Below, in pieces: positions 28,235-37,823 of a DNA stretch of 64,000 bases. This DNA is from an uncultured Bacteroidia bacterium. GTDB lineage: Bacteria; Bacteroidota; Bacteroidia; Bacteroidales; UBA932. The translations under genes were made by a program, and so were the position numbers. The stretch spans positions 33,535 to 97,534 of the forward strand of contig CACZEU010000004.1 in the NCBI GenBank assembly GCA_902780175.1. The letters are read 5' to 3'. The notes under the pieces were generated by a model that saw only the letters and a program-made list of their open reading frames with translations, did no database searches and was not told the DNA's origin. Within the stretch, counting starts at the first letter, position 1. Every line of letters begins with the position of its first letter.

Positions 28235-30176
28235 TTATTTCACGGTTACATTACATGTGGCGGTGAAATTGCCTTCATTGGTCTTGGCAGTTATGACACA
28301 GGTTCCAGCCTTAAGTCCGGCAACATAACCAGAACTGTTCACAGAGGCTATACTTGCATTGGAGGAAGACCACGTGATGCCATAATTGTTCGCATGGGCA
28401 GGCACGACTGCGGCAGTAAGTGTTTCACCATCACCACCCTTGACAAGGGAGAGAGATGTTTTGGAAATAGTTACACCGGTGACGGGGACTGTCGAGACGC
28501 AGCGTACCGATGCACCGTAACTTCTTCCGGACTGGCTGGTGAATGAGAATCCGGTATCCTTCTGGGACAGGGTGTAAGCGCCGGTAGTTCCATAGACGGT
28601 TCCGGTCCAGACGCGGAGGTCATTGCCGCCGGTTTCACCAAGGGTGCCGGTGTGCGGCCAGATGAAGCCCGCGAAGGGGAACCAGATGGTTCCTTCCATG
28701 AACACATTGGTATAAGTACCGCCGAAGGTGCTGTTGGTATTAGAACCCACGGCAGTAGGTTTGGGACCGGCATTGTAGGCCTTGGCCCACATACCCTTGT
28801 CGCCACCGGTAGGAACCATCCATCCGGGAGGGCAGGGATCGTACATGGACTTGGTGAAGCCGCTCCAGAGATTGTCATTGCGGGACTTCATCCAATCGCC
28901 CTTGGTCTTGGAGAGGATAAAATGCATCGGATAATTGATCGAGTACGACAGGGGATCATTCAAACCGGTATTCTCGGGAGTATCCCAATTCATCAGGCCG
29001 GAAACGCGTGAGGCGGCAAAATCATCTACCTGGTTGCCGGGATTGATGACGCCGCGGAAAGGATCCTTGCGGCCCCACTGATACATAAGGCCGACGGCGT
29101 GGATATCACCGGCCGTGGCGCTGGTGGCTCCAAGGTTGCGGTCCATCACGGTAGATCCGTTGTAGTATGTATGGGCTACCTGTTCGGGGACGAAACCGGC
29201 ACACAGCCAGATATGCCAGCTCCACAGAACCGTTCCATTTGATGAGAGTGCCGCTATGACCACATTTCCGTTCTTCATATCGACAGGAACCTCGAAGGTG
29301 ATGTTGTTGCCTTCAAGCTGTACATTGCTGATGAGGTTGTCGGGCGCAGTGGCGGTACCGTCGCTCATCCAGAGCCAGTTGGCTCCGGCGGGACTGATTG
29401 CCTGACTGGAATTGCCCTTGACCGTGCAATTGAAAGAATACTTACCGGGCAGGGCAACGATGTAGCTGTTGGCCGTGCCGTTGGCGCTCAGGTCGACGAC
29501 TCCGCCTGCCGCAGGATTGCCGACGGTAACGACACACTTGGCGAATTTGGTGGGGTCTGCAACCGAGGAAGCAACAACCGTTACGGTTCCGGAGAACCTG
29601 GCCGTAACCTTGCCGGAAGAAGTAACCTCTACCACATTGGAATTAGCCGGCTCAAGTGTCCAGTTGATGGCCTTGTTGGATGCGTCATCTGGCAGAACCG
29701 TTGCATTCAGGGTAAACTCATCACCGATATTCTCAAGATACTTGGTGGTGACATCGAGCGTGACGGATGTCACCGGGACGGTTACGGGAAGCTGACCCTG
29801 GGGGCTTGTGACATCGTCCCAGATGCAACGGACATTGCAGGCGTTGACGCGGGGCTTGTTTGCACCGGGATTGGCTTGCCTTGCACCCTTGTTGATACTG
29901 AACATGCGGCCGTTATTTCCGTTGACTCCACATGCCCACCAGTCACCATATTGAGTAGCGCCGCCGATGTCGCCAAGAGATGAATAGTAAGAAGTTTGAA
30001 TAGTTCCTCCCATGGATCCGGAGGCCTGGTAGAAGACAGGAGAATCGTCTGCAAGAACACCGGCGAAATTGAGGCCCTGCCTTTCGATTTCCGCTGAATA
30101 ATATGTGTTGTTTATGGAAGAACCAAGCGCAGCTGACCAGACAGTGTGAGAAGGGACCTTCCATCCGGGAGGTGGC
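28235..30176 (-). pseudogene. 3' half of a frameshifted Ig-like/FISUMP-like surface protein
   Basis: About 645 codons continue the gene at 32060 after a frame change near 30176 (the frame stays open upstream to 30436 but encodes non-homologous residues). The meaningful part starts at PPPGWKVPSHT and finishes the first FISUMP-like module. A Big_2-like Ig domain follows (VTLDVTTKYLENIGDEFTL). A second module then has LSANGTANSYIV, VLWSWHIWLC, MDRNLGA, GLMYQWGRKDPF and YDPCPPGWMVP, and a final Ig-like domain has VTISKTSLSLVKGG. There is no independent signal peptide. The module order repeats that of the first half, so both halves belong to one ~1270-codon gene. Confidence 0.75.
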
Positions 30177-32060
30177 TGCGCCATAAATCCAGTCACGATG
30201 TGTTTCGGATGTGCCGTACAGGATATAGACATCAGGATGTGCGGTGGCGTACTCAATAGTACCGACCCTGACCTCACCAACCATGGCATCACTTGCCAGA
30301 GGGTAAGGGATATTACCGGTATCGACGCGCTTATCACTGCCGAAGAAGGGATCTTTGCGTCCCCACTGATAAAGCAAGCCATAGGCGCTCTTGTCCTGGG
30401 CGGCGTCGGTCTTGGGATAGTTGGCATCGGCTCCAAGGTCTCGGTCCATCATGAAACCGGCGCTTCTCTTATAGGTATGGAAGCAGGTAGCATCGTCGTA
30501 CTCATTTTCCCACACCCAGATGTGCCAGCTCCAGAGGACAATGTTGTTTGCATCACGTACGGCAATGAGGGCGCTTCCGTACCCCTTGGCTTCAAAGAGC
30601 ACATAATTCTTGTCGTCGCTGAGCTTCACGCCGGACACCACGGTTCCTGAACTGATGGAAGTCACGGTGGGAGTTTTGCCGCGGGTTTCCCAAAGAACGA
30701 TTGCATCCTTTGCCTCACCGACGAGGTCCCCGGAATTGCCCTGCACGGTAGCATTGAACCTGTACTTGCCGGAATTCTGGTTGACGATATAGCAGTTTGC
30801 AGTCTCTTTGGCACTCAGGTCAACTCCAAGGTCGGGATCGGGTTCGCGGACGGAGATAGACACGGTCTTGGTAATGTGATTGCCGTCGGAGTCTTTTCCG
30901 TCGGTGGTGAAGGTGATGGTAGTCGAACCTACCGCAACAGGCGTAACCTTGAGGGTGGTTACGTTCCCGGAGGCGGAGAGTTTCTCGACATTCACTACGT
31001 CGCTGCCGCCGTCAGCAAGATTCCAGGAAACGGTCTTGACTGCCTGATCGTCTCCGGTAACGGTAGCGGTAAGCGTCTGGCTGTCATCACCCGTGATGAA
31101 ATTCAGCGAAGCGGGAGTGACGGTAAGATTCCTGACGGGGTAAATGAGTTCCTTGTTCTTCCAGGCGCTGTGGAGACCGAGATTGATGATGCTCGGGTGG
31201 AAATCGCCGTTTGCATTGATACCTGCTACGATGGGATTGTTGTATTCGATCACCCTTGTGGGCTGGGCATTGCCGCTTGTGCTGTCGTAGCTGCTGAGGA
31301 CAAAGCCATTGGGGAAGTATGAAGGTAAGATGGCGAAATAATAATCCCCCTCACCGGCGGTGGTATTGATGGTAATGCTGTTCGTTCCGTCGTTATAGCC
31401 GGGGTCGGAAGTGACGGAAGAAAGCGTACCATCAGCATTCATGGTAACCTGAAGGAGTCCATAGGGACCGCCGTTGATGACAGCGCCGGAATTCGGAGAT
31501 GAGAAGACAACTTTTTTGACGCTGGCATCGTCAAGCGTGAACTTGAATATACTTACGATATTACGGAAAGAAATGCATTCCTGTGTAAGGTCTGCAAGAT
31601 GGGCGACACAGGCGTGGACCTCCGCGAAGGAGCGGAACGACTGATGAGCAGGCGCAACGTTTTCCACACAGAAAGAATACTGGCTCGCACCCTGTCCTGA
31701 CGTAATGTTATAAACAGGATCGGTAACGGCAGTATTGGAGGCACCCGAATAAAAGGCATTCAGAAAATAATCATTTCTACCGGAAAGGGTAAGATTGATA
31801 TACCCGACACCGTTCTCCAGGGTGACGCCTGCGCTGTTCAGCTGAGCCTGCTTGGTGTAGTAGAAAATTTTGTCATTCTGAACAAAACTGACGTGCTTGT
31901 TATCCTGCCCCAGGGCAGTCTTGGTAGGGACGTCGAAACTGAGTTCGTAACGGCGGGTAACGGGTCCTTCGATGGGTTCTTCATACTGCAAATCCCCCAT
32001 ACAGCCTGCCGACAGGACCAGAAGGGCGGCAGGGACGATGAAATCAAGTACTTTTTTCAT
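29943..32060 (-). pseudogene. 5' half of frameshifted fimbrillin-like/FISUMP-like lipoprotein
   Basis: A lipoprotein signal (DFIVPAALLVLSAGC) precedes a fimbrillin-like domain (residues ~35–320; YELSFDVPTKTALG is typical). An Ig-like domain (LTVTPASLNFITGDDSQTL) and the first part of a FISUMP-like module follow (LSAKETANCYIV, VLWSWHIWVW, MDRDLGA, GLLYQWGRKDPF). Sense sequence ends near residue 627 at HRDWIYGA; the rest of the frame to 29943 is out-of-frame residue. The gene reads on sensibly in the next frame from ~30176. Whether this is a real lesion, an assembly gap or a contingency switch cannot be told from one sequence. Confidence 0.78.
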
Positions 32061-32081
32061 AATAACATAGTTTAAGTGGAT

Positions 32082-32201
32082 TTACCACGTTAGTTCCTGG
32101 TAGTTGTAATCCTCGATATCCGCACTGTAGCAGATGATCTCATTGGTCACAAGGTCGTCATAGAAGACCTGGGGAGCGTGATAAAACAGTTTTTCTTTCA
32201 T
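32082..32201 (-). CDS. 39-residue small protein upstream of the fimbrillin-like gene
   Basis: An ATG-to-TAA frame of 40 codons lying between the DUF1573 gene (16 nt upstream) and the fimbrillin-like gene (21 nt downstream). It begins MKEKLFYHAPQVFYDDL and ends QELTW. It has no signal peptide or membrane helix, is acidic overall and has one cysteine. The K/Y/P-rich opening resembles the tiny proteins often found ahead of Bacteroidales surface lipoproteins; this is recollection, not a search. Function unknown. Confidence 0.6.
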   Translation of the reverse strand: MKEKLFYHAPQVFYDDLVTNEIICYSADIEDYNYQELTW

Positions 32202-32217
32202 ATCTGGTTCATTTTTA

Positions 32218-33267
32218 TTATTCAACTTTTCCATTTATATAGACCTGGATGATTTGCATCAGGGGGGAATTGCTTATTATGCTCAACTGTATAGTGTTGC
32301 TGCCTTTGGACAAGGCTGCCGGCGGGATGGTGACGGAAACCGTGGCCGTCTCGCGGGGAGGGATGGAGGCAGGATATTCTGCCGTAACTCCATCGGGATC
32401 GGAGAACACGGCGCGAATCTCAAGAGGCGCCGTACGCGAAAAGTTTTTCAACTGGAAGGAAGCGTGAGCGCTCTTGCCTGACTTGACTTTGCCAAAGCTG
32501 CATTCACTGTCCAAAACTTTGGGGAAAGGACCGGCATTGACCTCGGCACGGGGCATTCCGGCATAATTCTCAATGGCCGTAAGGGAGAAAGAAACCGGAT
32601 CGAGCGGTTTGTCGTCAACCAGAGGAACGGCCTCATACACTCTCTTTCCCCAGGAAAGTGTATCGACCGAGATTTCATAGTAAAAGCGCGTCCGGGAGTG
32701 GGGATCAAGGTATTGGTACTCCGGGACGACCTTGAGTGACTCGGAAAGGGACTTGAAAGAAAGCGAGATACTCTTATCCGACAGATTGGCCACCCAGAAG
32801 GAATCGCTGGCAAGCTCTCCGCGATATGCCTCACCTGCCTTGATTGGAGACGAAGCGAAACCGAGCATAGAAAGGGTTGCAGGGAAATCGTCGGCAAGGG
32901 ACTTGTCGGTTTCGAAGAATGAACCGGCTATGCGGAGAACAAAAGGTTTGGTCTGGCCATCCACGAAAACAGAGATGAATTTTTCGAAAGTGCTTACCCC
33001 GAGTTCACGGATATAGATGGCCTTGACTGAGCCCTTGCCGCCAGGCTGTATCGGACCTGTGGTCCAACTTAGCCTGGTGCAGGAGCAAGTGGCTACGGCA
33101 TAAGAAATGCTTACGCTGCGGCCGGAAACATTGGTAAAGGTGAACTCATGTTCCAGGGACTCTACTGTCTTGGGCTGGGAGCCAAAATCGTGACTGATGC
33201 TGTCAAAAGACAACACCTCAGGGGCGGCCAGCAGAAAGGAGAAAAGTATGGAAAATAGAAGATTCAC
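32218..33267 (-). CDS. DUF1573 domain protein
   Basis: A 349-residue exported protein. A short signal peptide (LLFSILFSFLLAAPEV) is followed by a DUF1573 domain: SHDFGSQPKTVESLEHEFTF, then CSCTRLSWTTGPIQPGG with the CxC-type motif. DUF1573 has an Ig/ASH-like fold. The C-terminal ~230 residues hold one or two further Ig-like domains (FGKVKSGKSAHASFQL). Its ATG is 2 nt after the stop of the small lipoprotein, so the two are coupled. A role in anchoring or assembling surface proteins is plausible but unproven. Confidence 0.82.
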   Translation of the reverse strand: MNLLFSILFSFLLAAPEVLSFDSISHDFGSQPKTVESLEHEFTFTNVSGRSVSISYAVATCSCTRLSWTTGPIQPGGKGSVKAIYIRELGVSTFEKFISVFVDGQTKPFVLRIAGSFFETDKSLADDFPATLSMLGFASSPIKAGEAYRGELASDSFWVANLSDKSISLSFKSLSESLKVVPEYQYLDPHSRTRFYYEISVDTLSWGKRVYEAVPLVDDKPLDPVSFSLTAIENYAGMPRAEVNAGPFPKVLDSECSFGKVKSGKSAHASFQLKNFSRTAPLEIRAVFSDPDGVTAEYPASIPPRETATVSVTIPPAALSKGSNTIQLSIISNSPLMQIIQVYINGKVE

Positions 33268-33269
33268 GT

Positions 33270-33806
33270 TTATTTAGAATGAAGCACTACGGGTTTGGGT
33301 GCGGGAGAATGAGGATGGACTTGTGCAGTGGGGCTCTTGTCGAGGCTGGACATGGAGCCATCCTTAAGAGTAAGATACCAGTTCTCACCAACCTTTACAG
33401 GATTGAACATCAGCTTGAATGCAGGGCCGGAGCCTACTGTCCCACTCATGACATAACGATACGAAAGATCGTTGTTTCCAGGTGTGGAAAAGGACATTGA
33501 AGCCAATGAATAATCTGTTACAGGCGCTCCGGTAAAGCGGTCCCTGAGCATATCGAGAGACTTGTCAGAAACCTTATAAAGCGTATCTCCGTAAAGAACG
33601 CACAAGTCCTGCAATTCAACGTCCAGGTTGCCATACTTGAGAGCATCCATAAAGTTGGCTCCAAGAGCCAGGACGGCCAATGTGTCATGAGCCGTAAGTG
33701 TACTACGGAACTCCTGCTCCGCCATTTCATAAGTGCGGAAAGTATTCCTTGTCTTGCAAGAAAAAAGTGCAAGGGAAATGAGAAGTAGAACTAAAGTCCT
33801 TTTCAT
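33270..33806 (-). CDS. Small lipoprotein, unknown function
   Basis: A 178-residue protein starting at 33806 (a longer frame begins at 33848 inside a terminator stem). The signal LVLLLISLALFSC gives a lipid-modified Cys at about residue 16. The mature part is predicted α/β with a segment KVGENWYLTLKDGSMSSL reminiscent of DUF4878-type domains, but I cannot assign a family. The C-terminus is Pro/His-rich. It leads the DUF1573–microgene–fimbrillin-like series. Confidence 0.75.
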   Translation of the reverse strand: MKRTLVLLLISLALFSCKTRNTFRTYEMAEQEFRSTLTAHDTLAVLALGANFMDALKYGNLDVELQDLCVLYGDTLYKVSDKSLDMLRDRFTGAPVTDYSLASMSFSTPGNNDLSYRYVMSGTVGSGPAFKLMFNPVKVGENWYLTLKDGSMSSLDKSPTAQVHPHSPAPKPVVLHSK

Positions 33807-33816
33807 TGATTTTAGG

Positions 33817-33848
33817 TAAAAATGGCGCGCCTCACTGAGACGCGCCAT
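33817..33848 (-). terminator. Intrinsic terminator after the 1235-residue lipoprotein gene
   Basis: Stem ATGGCGCG (33822–33829) with CGCGCCAT (33841–33848), 8 bp, with a T-run on the minus strand. It lies just before the next lipoprotein start, so downstream expression may depend on partial read-through. Confidence 0.8.
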
Positions 33849-33870
33849 ATTTAAACAGAGAGTCGATTGA

Positions 33871-36800
33871 TTAGTTACCCTGGCTGGTCTTAGTTGCCCT
33901 TACGGGAACTGCGATTTCCTGGGTGACCTTACCCCACTTGTACTCGATGGAAACAGGGACGAAGAGGTGGAAGCTCTCAGTAACACCCTGGTGGTTCTCG
34001 TAGGAGAATACCCACTCACCGAGCTGAGCAACATCGTCGATAGGGATGGTAGCAACCTGATTTGCTGCATATTCAACCTTCTGAGGAGTTGCCTTCTTCG
34101 CGATGAAGATAATAGCAGCAGGGTTGATCTCACTGATGAGGCCCTTAGGCTCCTGACCAGGATTACGCTGGTCGGTCTTGATCTTGCTGAGGTCGATAAC
34201 GATGTTCTCGAAACCGTAGTACCTGTACCAGTCAACCTGAGGAACACCATAAGCGTTGTTCTTGTAGCAGGTGACGAAGTTGCCGTTGGCATCCTTCTCG
34301 AAGATCTTGTATCCAAGACCATCGGTGGACTCGGCTGCGTTCCAGTCGCGTGCCTCCTCGATGAAGGTACCGATCTCGAAGTAGTCAGCAGTTGCAACAC
34401 CGTCGCGGAGGTATGCATTGTCGCTGATCTTGAGGGTCAGAGGACGGAGGAACCTTGCGTAGATGGCTTCGCTTCCGAGAGGGATCTCGCAGATAATCTG
34501 GCCCTGTGCATCTCTCTTGACAGACTTGGCGCTGAGCTTAATCTTGCAGTAGAGCATCTTGGCAGGATCAGTCTCCTTAGGAGCATAGAGGTTGAGGAGC
34601 TTCTTGGAGATGTAGTCAGGATCGGAGTTCCAGTAGTAGCGGAGTTCGCCGGTAGTCCTGTTGAGGACGACAACGGTATCATTCTGTACGCCTGCAACCT
34701 CAGGATCGTCGAAGGTGAGAAGGAGCTCGTCGGTACCGGTATTGTTGTTGACCTTGAACTTGGTGTTCTTCCAGGTGAAAGGCTGGGTGGTATCGAAGGT
34801 CCAGTCGACTACGAGGTCGGCGTTGGAACCCTGTACCTTAACCTTGTTGCCTACCCAGTCGTGGGTGAGAGGCTTGACAAATTCGGTAACGTCGGAGTTG
34901 GTCTGGGTAGCATCGTAATCGGGATGAGAAGGATCCATATAGTAGGTAGGAACCTGGACATTACGACGAACGGTGTTGACCTTGCTCTTCTCGATATCGT
35001 TGAACCAGTATGTAGGAATGTGCTCAACGAACTGGACAGCTCCCTCGGGTGCGAGCTTGATGGTGAAGCCGAGCATGAAGTATTCCAGGGTACCCTTCTT
35101 CTGAACCTTGAAGTAGAGAGTCTTGGAGCCGCCTGCAGCCTTGATGGCATCCTTCTGGGCCTTGTCAACATAGATGTAGAAGACATCATTGACACCGCCA
35201 CCGGTTACATCACCGGAGGAGTCGGGCTTGTAGGTGATGGTACCATACTTGAATGCAGCACCGGTCTTGGAGATCTGGTAGTCAGAGAGAGTGTTGCCAG
35301 TCTTGCCGCTCTTGAGGTCATAGGTGTCGAGGACATAGCCGACGAAGTCAGCGTTGGCAGTACCGGTGGTTGCACCGTTCTGATAGTAAATCTGGTACTC
35401 GTTCCTGAACTGACGGTAGTCAATTCCGAAGTAATCCTCGAGGATGGTGGAGGACATATCGAGCCAGTCTGTCCAGAGGCTGTCGCGGTCGCAGGAGTAA
35501 GCAAGCATCTTATCGGAGAAGTCGCGAACGACAGTACCCTTGCAAGTGGTCTCCTGCACAGGAGGCTGCTCGTACTTCTTGACGATCTGGAACTTGAAGT
35601 AACCGACGAGAGCAATCTTGCCATCGGGATCGTACAGACGGGCGAGGACGAGAGGCCTACGGCCGACTGCGGAAATACCCTTGTCGCTTTCCTTTGCAGG
35701 GATCTTGGTGTTGGTGGGCTTGTCGCCGTAGTAAGGAGTGAAGAACCAGTCGTCACCCTTCTTCTCGATCTTACCGAACCAGTCTTCAGGAGTGATGTTG
35801 GCATCATCGGGAGTGACGTTGGCATCACCGAGCCTGTACTCTACGAGGTCGTACTGGATGCGGAAGCCGGGATACTTGGCGAGGAAGTCGTCGATGGACA
35901 TGGCAACTGCCTTGGTGTTGTCGACGGTCCTGGGCTGAGTGGTATCGGCGTCATAGAGGTGGATGTTGACGAAGTCGATCTTGCGGTCGCCGCCGTCCCA
36001 TGCCCAAGGAATACCGTTACCCTCGATAGCAAGCCTTGCGGAAGAATAGAGATGATAGAAGTCATTTACGACAGGGTTTCCGTACTCGTCGACGAGCTTG
36101 GTGCAAAGTACATCAGAGTCGAACCAGGTTTCGGAAGCACCGTCCTCATCATAATCCCTCTGCATAGGAGAGATATTGAATGCGAGAGCTGCGAGACCCT
36201 GCTCCATGGGAACGAGAGCTGCGTAGTCGGAGGAAACCTCCTTGGCTGCATCAAGCTCATTCTGGTAGTTCATGTCGAAGCCGGAGAGGCGGACGACGGA
36301 AACATCGCTCTTGGCGGTGGCACCAGCGGTGTTCATGGTCTGGGGCTGGAGCTCATCAGGATCGTCGATGGTGAACTGAACCTTGTAGAGGTTATCCTTG
36401 ACCCTCTTTACACCATTCTCGTAGTTCTGCTTGTAGATGTTGGGGTTCCAGTCAACACCGAGAGCGGTCTTGGTGGGAACGTCCATGTAGTTGTAGTCGC
36501 GGCCCTCGATCTCGAAGGAAGCGTTCTTCTCTGCATCATAGGCAGCAGGGTTGATCCAGTACTTAACCTCTGCGATGGAACCGATGTAGCCATTGTACAT
36601 ACGGAGGGAGTCGGCTTTGTTGAGGTCGGTGATGTAGGCCCAGGAATCATCGTCATCCTGGAAACCGTGCTCATCCTCCTTGGCCATGAGGAGGTTGGTG
36701 ATGTAGTTCATGTAGTTGTACTTGAAGGCTTCGATACCGCCGTAGTACAGATCAGGAACTGCAACGATGCTGCTGAGAACAGGAGTAAGTTCGATGGAGT

Positions 36801-37578
36801 AGGAGATGTAGTCGTCACCGCTCTTCACGTTGGAGAAGACGAGCTGGTTGTTGACAGTATCCCATACTGCGGTAAGAGGACGCTCGCCGTTGGGGAAAGC
36901 GCTCTTGCGCTGAAGTTCCTCACCGGTCTTTGCATCCTTCTGGACGAACTCGCCGGTGGCGGGATCGTACTCCCAAGGGTTGGCATCCTTGCCGTCCTTG
37001 CCGTCAGTACCCTTATCACCCTTCGGGCCCTGAGCCTTGTAGGTGGTCTGGACACCGTCGATGGCCCAATAGAGCTCACCGTCGGAACCGGTAACGATGG
37101 TGATAACGGGAGAGTGGCCGTCTTCGCCCTTGGCCTTGACGCCAGTGGCCTTGCCGTTGATAACCCATTCACCGTCCTTGATCTCGACAGTGGGGGTCTC
37201 GCCGTTCTTACCGTCCTTACCCTCGGCCTTTACACCGGTGGACTTGCCGTCGACATACCAGACACCGTCCTTGATAGTAATCTCAGGGGAGTGACCAGCC
37301 TCGCCGGGCTTGCCGTTGTAAACCTGCTTCTCGGTGTTGTTCGAGAATTTTACGAGGAAGCCGTCTGCGTTGGAGACGACGTCAGTGATTACGAATCCCT
37401 TGTTGATGAGATCCTGCAAAGACTTTACAGAACCCTCAAGGGTGGTCACCTTACCGCTGAGTTCTCCATAGTTGTCCTGGAGCTCCTTGACGGCGGCGCC
37501 GTAATCTTTGGTACATCCTGCCAAAAGTGCAGCGCCAGCGATGACGCACACGATTGCCATTCTAAAGATTTTTCTCAT
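33871..37578 (-). CDS. Giant surface lipoprotein with DUF4988-like and collagen-like repeats
   Basis: A 1235-residue lipoprotein (signal VIAGAALLAGC, Cys22). Residues ~27–60 form a short coiled coil. Residues ~85–205 alternate Gly-X-Y segments (GKPGEAGHSP, GKDGKNGETP, GPKGDKGTDGKDGKDA) with Trp-containing β units (ITIKDGVWYVDGKSTGVKA, VEIKDGEWVINGKATGVKA, and a third, diverged copy). The remaining ~1000 residues are β-rich, with DVPTKTALGVDWNPN near 380 and no enzyme motif I recognise. The family is close to PL29 N-terminal-domain proteins. Strong codon bias, its own promoter and its own terminator point to an abundant surface protein. Confidence 0.85.
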   Translation of the reverse strand: MRKIFRMAIVCVIAGAALLAGCTKDYGAAVKELQDNYGELSGKVTTLEGSVKSLQDLINKGFVITDVVSNADGFLVKFSNNTEKQVYNGKPGEAGHSPEITIKDGVWYVDGKSTGVKAEGKDGKNGETPTVEIKDGEWVINGKATGVKAKGEDGHSPVITIVTGSDGELYWAIDGVQTTYKAQGPKGDKGTDGKDGKDANPWEYDPATGEFVQKDAKTGEELQRKSAFPNGERPLTAVWDTVNNQLVFSNVKSGDDYISYSIELTPVLSSIVAVPDLYYGGIEAFKYNYMNYITNLLMAKEDEHGFQDDDDSWAYITDLNKADSLRMYNGYIGSIAEVKYWINPAAYDAEKNASFEIEGRDYNYMDVPTKTALGVDWNPNIYKQNYENGVKRVKDNLYKVQFTIDDPDELQPQTMNTAGATAKSDVSVVRLSGFDMNYQNELDAAKEVSSDYAALVPMEQGLAALAFNISPMQRDYDEDGASETWFDSDVLCTKLVDEYGNPVVNDFYHLYSSARLAIEGNGIPWAWDGGDRKIDFVNIHLYDADTTQPRTVDNTKAVAMSIDDFLAKYPGFRIQYDLVEYRLGDANVTPDDANITPEDWFGKIEKKGDDWFFTPYYGDKPTNTKIPAKESDKGISAVGRRPLVLARLYDPDGKIALVGYFKFQIVKKYEQPPVQETTCKGTVVRDFSDKMLAYSCDRDSLWTDWLDMSSTILEDYFGIDYRQFRNEYQIYYQNGATTGTANADFVGYVLDTYDLKSGKTGNTLSDYQISKTGAAFKYGTITYKPDSSGDVTGGGVNDVFYIYVDKAQKDAIKAAGGSKTLYFKVQKKGTLEYFMLGFTIKLAPEGAVQFVEHIPTYWFNDIEKSKVNTVRRNVQVPTYYMDPSHPDYDATQTNSDVTEFVKPLTHDWVGNKVKVQGSNADLVVDWTFDTTQPFTWKNTKFKVNNNTGTDELLLTFDDPEVAGVQNDTVVVLNRTTGELRYYWNSDPDYISKKLLNLYAPKETDPAKMLYCKIKLSAKSVKRDAQGQIICEIPLGSEAIYARFLRPLTLKISDNAYLRDGVATADYFEIGTFIEEARDWNAAESTDGLGYKIFEKDANGNFVTCYKNNAYGVPQVDWYRYYGFENIVIDLSKIKTDQRNPGQEPKGLISEINPAAIIFIAKKATPQKVEYAANQVATIPIDDVAQLGEWVFSYENHQGVTESFHLFVPVSIEYKWGKVTQEIAVPVRATKTSQGN

Positions 37579-37694
37579 ACATTAAGAGTTTAAAAGTTAA
37601 AATTATTAAATATTATTTTGTTCTAGGGTTTAGTAACCTTGCCATCAGTTTGCCGGCCTGAGGGTATAATACCCTTTACGCCAATAAACTTATT
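37579..37694 (-). promoter_or_regulatory. Long AT-rich leader of the giant lipoprotein gene
   Basis: About 115 nt separate the predicted transcription start from the ATG at 37578, much longer than other leaders here. It holds a small hairpin GGGTA/TACCC (37662–37674), a second inverted repeat GGTT/AACC (37627–37638) and a very AT-rich final 50 nt. No known riboswitch is recognised. Confidence 0.45.
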
Positions 37695-37700
37695 AACGCG

Positions 37701-37731
37701 CAAATTTATGTAGAATTATTTTCTTTTGCAA
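37701..37731 (-). promoter_or_regulatory. Promoter of the giant lipoprotein gene
   Basis: On the minus strand TTG (37731–37729), a 20-nt spacer, then TAAATTTG (37708–37701), a full TAnnTTTG match in an AT-rich region. Confidence 0.6.
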
Positions 37732-37823
37732 CTTTTTTCGTAAAAAAACGCATTATGCGGCGTCCCGAGCCCCGTTATATAATATAAGGTAGGCAAAAAA
37801 GGACCGAAAAAGCTGCCGGAATA

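Noticed and set aside
30176-30182. Programmed ribosomal frameshift at the break in the fimbrillin-like gene
   Set aside because: No slippery heptamer or strong downstream structure is visible at GGCGCAGCC, and residues expected from the sister module are missing, so a deletion or assembly error is simpler.
33967-37593. A 1208-codon open frame antisense to the giant lipoprotein gene
   Set aside because: Composition is Leu/Val/Gly/Glu-rich without domains, it mirrors the strongly biased codons of the real gene, and it has no promoter or start context.
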